In this document: piece after piece, positions 6,557 through 8,073 of the stretch
Layout: every line of letters starts with the position of its first letter
Numbering within the stretch: position 1 is the first letter of the stretch
Assembly (NCBI GenBank): GCA_900754435.1
Contig: CAAECT010000256.1
Location: forward strand, 1 to 8,073
Direction: 5' to 3'
Origin: an uncultured Collinsella sp.
Lineage (GTDB): Bacteria > Actinomycetota > Coriobacteriia > Coriobacteriales > Coriobacteriaceae
Length of the DNA stretch: 8,073 nucleotides
Translations under genes and position numbers: made by a program
Notes under the pieces: generated by a model
What the model was told of the DNA's origin: nothing
What the model saw: the letters and a program-made list of their open reading frames with translations, nothing else
Databases searched by the model: none

Positions 6557-6598
6557 AGAACGCAAAAAGCAAGCGATGCAAAACCGACTGGAGAAGTA

Positions 6599-7609
6599 GT
6601 GGCAACGATAGACAAGAAAAATGTCTCAATGAACGATGTGGCGGTTGCCGCGGGCGTTTCTCTCAAGACGGTGTCGCGCGTGATCAACGAGCCCGATAGC
6701 GTGCGAGAGTCGACACGCGATAGGGTCCATGCGGCCATGGAGGCGCTCGGGTTTCGAACTAACTTTGCCGCGCGTTCGCTCAAGTTGGGCCGTTACGGGT
6801 GCATCGGCATCGTGCTGTTTCACTTGTCGGGTGGTGCCGTGGACATGATTGACGGTATCGCCGATGCCGCCGAGGAACGCGGCTTTGCGCTCACGATGAT
6901 TAAGAAGCGCACAGGGGAGAAGATGACCCTTGCCGATGCGGCACGCAGGATGTCGCAGCTGCCTGTTGATGGCATGATCTTCAACCTGCGTCAGATGGTC
7001 GATGACTTTGATACCTTTGAGGCGCCGAAAGACCTCAAGACGGTGATTATTACGCCGATGGAGCATCCTACCTGCTCCACCGTCAGCGACGACCAAGAGG
7101 GCGGCGCGCGCATGGCGTGCGAGTACTTCTTGAACCGCGGACACAAGAACGTGTACTTCGTCTCTGGTAAGAAAGAGTCGCTGTCGAGTCAGTGCCGTAT
7201 GAAAGGTTGGCGAGCGGCACTCGAGGCGCGTGGCATTGAGCCGCCCGAGCCTCTGCAAGGCGATTGGAATGCGGATAGTGGGTATGCCGCGGGCCTTGTG
7301 CTTGCCGATAAACCCGATTGCACGGCGGTCCTCGCTGCTAACGACTGCATGGCAAACGGCGTTATGATGGCCCTACGTGACAAAGGGCTCAGTGTGCCCG
7401 ACGACGTGTCCGTGATCGGCTTCGACGATGAGCTCTACAAGACGATTCCCAACTCGATTCTGACGTCGGTGAAGTTTCGCCACCGCGAGCTGGGCATCCG
7501 TGCGCTTAACGAGGTCGTCGCAGGTCTGGAAGCCCCGAGCTCCAGAAGCCGTACGCTCGTCTCGGGCGTGTTGGTCGAGCGTACCAGCGTGAAGGACCTG
7601 CGGGCGTAG
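6599..7609 (+). CDS. LacI-family transcriptional regulator
   Basis: DNA-binding repressor, likely of the divergent lacE-lacG pair. With the GTG at 6599 it has 336 residues, normal for the family. This start is preferred because GGAGAAG (6590-6596) sits just before it and homology begins a few residues in; the in-frame GTG at 6548 overlaps the probable -10 and the ATG at 6629 lacks a ribosome site. Residues about 11-30 (MNDVAVAAGVSLKTVSRVIN) are the helix-turn-helix, 56-62 (FAARSLK) the hinge helix, and about 68-330 the periplasmic-binding-protein-like sensor with the usual RMKGWRAAL (Arg200), ANDCMANG (Asn248, Asp249) and SVIGFDDE blocks. The effector is unknown; a galactoside or its phosphate would fit the neighbours. 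Firmicutes lac-PTS operons normally use DeoR-type LacR, so a LacI-type regulator here is a different solution. Transcription probably ends at the bidirectional terminator at 7873-7909. Confidence 0.92.
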   Translation: MATIDKKNVSMNDVAVAAGVSLKTVSRVINEPDSVRESTRDRVHAAMEALGFRTNFAARSLKLGRYGCIGIVLFHLSGGAVDMIDGIADAAEERGFALTMIKKRTGEKMTLADAARRMSQLPVDGMIFNLRQMVDDFDTFEAPKDLKTVIITPMEHPTCSTVSDDQEGGARMACEYFLNRGHKNVYFVSGKKESLSSQCRMKGWRAALEARGIEPPEPLQGDWNADSGYAAGLVLADKPDCTAVLAANDCMANGVMMALRDKGLSVPDDVSVIGFDDELYKTIPNSILTSVKFRHRELGIRALNEVVAGLEAPSSRSRTLVSGVLVERTSVKDLRA

Positions 7610-7627
7610 GCTTGCTCGGCCTGTTCA

Positions 7628-7682
7628 TCTTAATCTGTAACAGGTAGGGCCGAAAGTCTCAGCTAGATGTTACAGATTTAGA
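7628..7682. repeat. 55-bp palindromic repeat, unit C
   Basis: Arms TCTTAATCTGTAACA (7628-7642) and TGTTACAGATTTAGA (7668-7682) pair with one mismatch; the 25-base centre contains CGAAAG and ends in CTAGA. It starts 19 bases after the LacI-type gene's stop codon. The left arm extends outward as CCTGTTCA (7620-7627). Confidence 0.88.
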
Positions 7683-7708
7683 CAATTCGGCCAGGCTTAT
7701 TCCGTTTG

Positions 7709-7763
7709 TCTCGATCTGTAACATCTAAGCGGTCAAAAGCGGTCTACATGTTACAGATTGAGA
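7709..7763. repeat. 55-bp palindromic repeat, unit D (arms inverted relative to the others)
   Basis: Arms TCTCGATCTGTAACA (7709-7723) and TGTTACAGATTGAGA (7749-7763) pair fully with one G-U. The TCTAA next to the left arm is the complement of the TTAGA that the other units carry beside the right arm, and the right-arm GAT-TGAGA variant matches other units' left arms, so this unit looks inserted in reverse. It starts 81 bases after unit C. Confidence 0.86.
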
Positions 7764-7787
7764 TTTTCGGCTTGGCCTGTGCGTTCA

Positions 7788-7842
7788 TCTCAATCTGTAA
7801 CAGCTGGGACCGAAAAACTCGGCTAGATGTTACAGATTGAGA
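7788..7842. repeat. 55-bp palindromic repeat, unit E
   Basis: Arms TCTCAATCTGTAACA (7788-7802) and TGTTACAGATTGAGA (7828-7842) are perfectly complementary, and pairing continues outward so that 7783-7802 and 7828-7847 form a perfect 20-bp stem. CCGA/TCGG (7810-7813 and 7818-7821) can pair again in the centre. It starts 79 bases after unit D. Confidence 0.9.
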
Positions 7843-7872
7843 TGAACAGGAGGACGGGTGCGGTCTAAACAA

Positions 7873-7909
7873 AATGGCCCGCGCATCACACATCGATGCG
7901 CGGGCCATT
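7873..7909. terminator. Bidirectional intrinsic terminator
   Basis: A perfect 15-bp stem pairs 7873-7887 with 7895-7909 around a 7-base loop. It is followed by ATTTTC on the + strand and reads into TTTTGTTT on the - strand. It stands between two convergent genes, the LacI-type regulator (+) and the third EIICB (-), and can end both transcripts. Confidence 0.9.
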
Positions 7910-7941
7910 ATTTTCTGCGAGCGGCAGGTGGCGTCAGCGTA

Positions 7942-8073
7942 TTATGCCTCGAGGTTTTCCTCGATCCAGGCGACGGCACCCTTGGGATCCTTAGTGAGGT
8001 CGATGTACTGTTTGCCCTTGGGCGACAGCAGCGTGATGCCCAGGCGGTCGGTGTCGGCCTTCATCTCGTTGTA
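7942..8073 (-). CDS. PTS lactose/cellobiose-family EIICB, C-terminal end only (continues past the right edge)
   Basis: The last 43 codons and the TAA stop (7944-7942) of a third EIICB paralogue. The visible part is the end of the IIB domain: YNEMKADTDRLGIT, then a LLSPKG turn, KQYIDLTKDPKG and the C-terminal helix AWIEENLEA. It aligns without gaps to the ends of the other two copies, which share the KADTDRLGI and YIDLT blocks. The phosphocysteine and the membrane domain lie outside the window, so substrate cannot be judged. Its terminator is 7873-7909. It is divergently placed against nothing visible but convergent with the LacI-type gene. Confidence 0.9.
   Translation of the reverse strand, partial: YNEMKADTDRLGITLLSPKGKQYIDLTKDPKGAVAWIEENLEA

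Noticed and set aside
6548..6598. An upstream GTG start for the LacI-type regulator
   Set aside because: It overlaps the probable -10 box, and the GTG at 6599 has a good ribosome site and a normal family N-terminus.
7628..7842. A CRISPR array (repeats with 24-26 base spacers)
   Set aside because: Units are 55 bases with variable centres and divergent arms, one appears inverted, two spacers resemble each other, and no cas genes are present; it fits extragenic palindromes better.

Overview
The window looks like chromosomal DNA from a Gram-positive gut actinobacterium, most probably a Collinsella-type Coriobacteriia. This is inference from fairly high GC, strong AGGAGG-type ribosome sites, and lactose-family phosphotransferase (PTS) genes of a Firmicutes-like kind in a GC-rich genome; no taxonomic marker gene is present. 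The theme is phosphotransferase uptake of lactose-type sugars.

Left part (1-2190, + strand): a lactose/cellobiose-family EIICB permease gene enters from beyond the left edge and ends at 1428 with a hairpin terminator. It is followed by a decayed DeoR-family regulator that keeps only most of the sensor domain (about 1545-1985), then about 200 bases without a gene. Those bases hold a dense cluster of TGACGCG-type heptamers in both orientations.

Middle left (2187-2952, - strand): a two-gene type II toxin-antitoxin operon (YefM/Phd-like antitoxin, RelE/ParE-like toxin, overlapping by 11 bases), with an inverted repeat over its likely -10 box. Upstream lie two 55-base palindromic repeats.

Centre (2976-7609): a lactose cassette. 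On the - strand lie lacE (lactose EIICB) and then lacG (6-phospho-beta-galactosidase), ended by a strong terminator. Divergent on the + strand is a LacI-family regulator. The shared upstream region holds a perfect 24-base palindrome plus a further half-site, the best candidate operator. The logic would be: LacE imports and phosphorylates lactose, LacG cleaves lactose-6-phosphate to glucose and galactose-6-phosphate, and the LacI protein represses the pair. The EIIA partner (LacF) and the tagatose-6-phosphate genes are not in the window.

Right part (7610-8073): three more of the 55-base palindromic repeats with 24-26 base spacers, a bidirectional terminator, and the last 43 codons of a third EIICB paralogue on the - strand running off the edge. 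The repeat arrays thus bracket the lactose cassette on both sides. They are the least explained element here.
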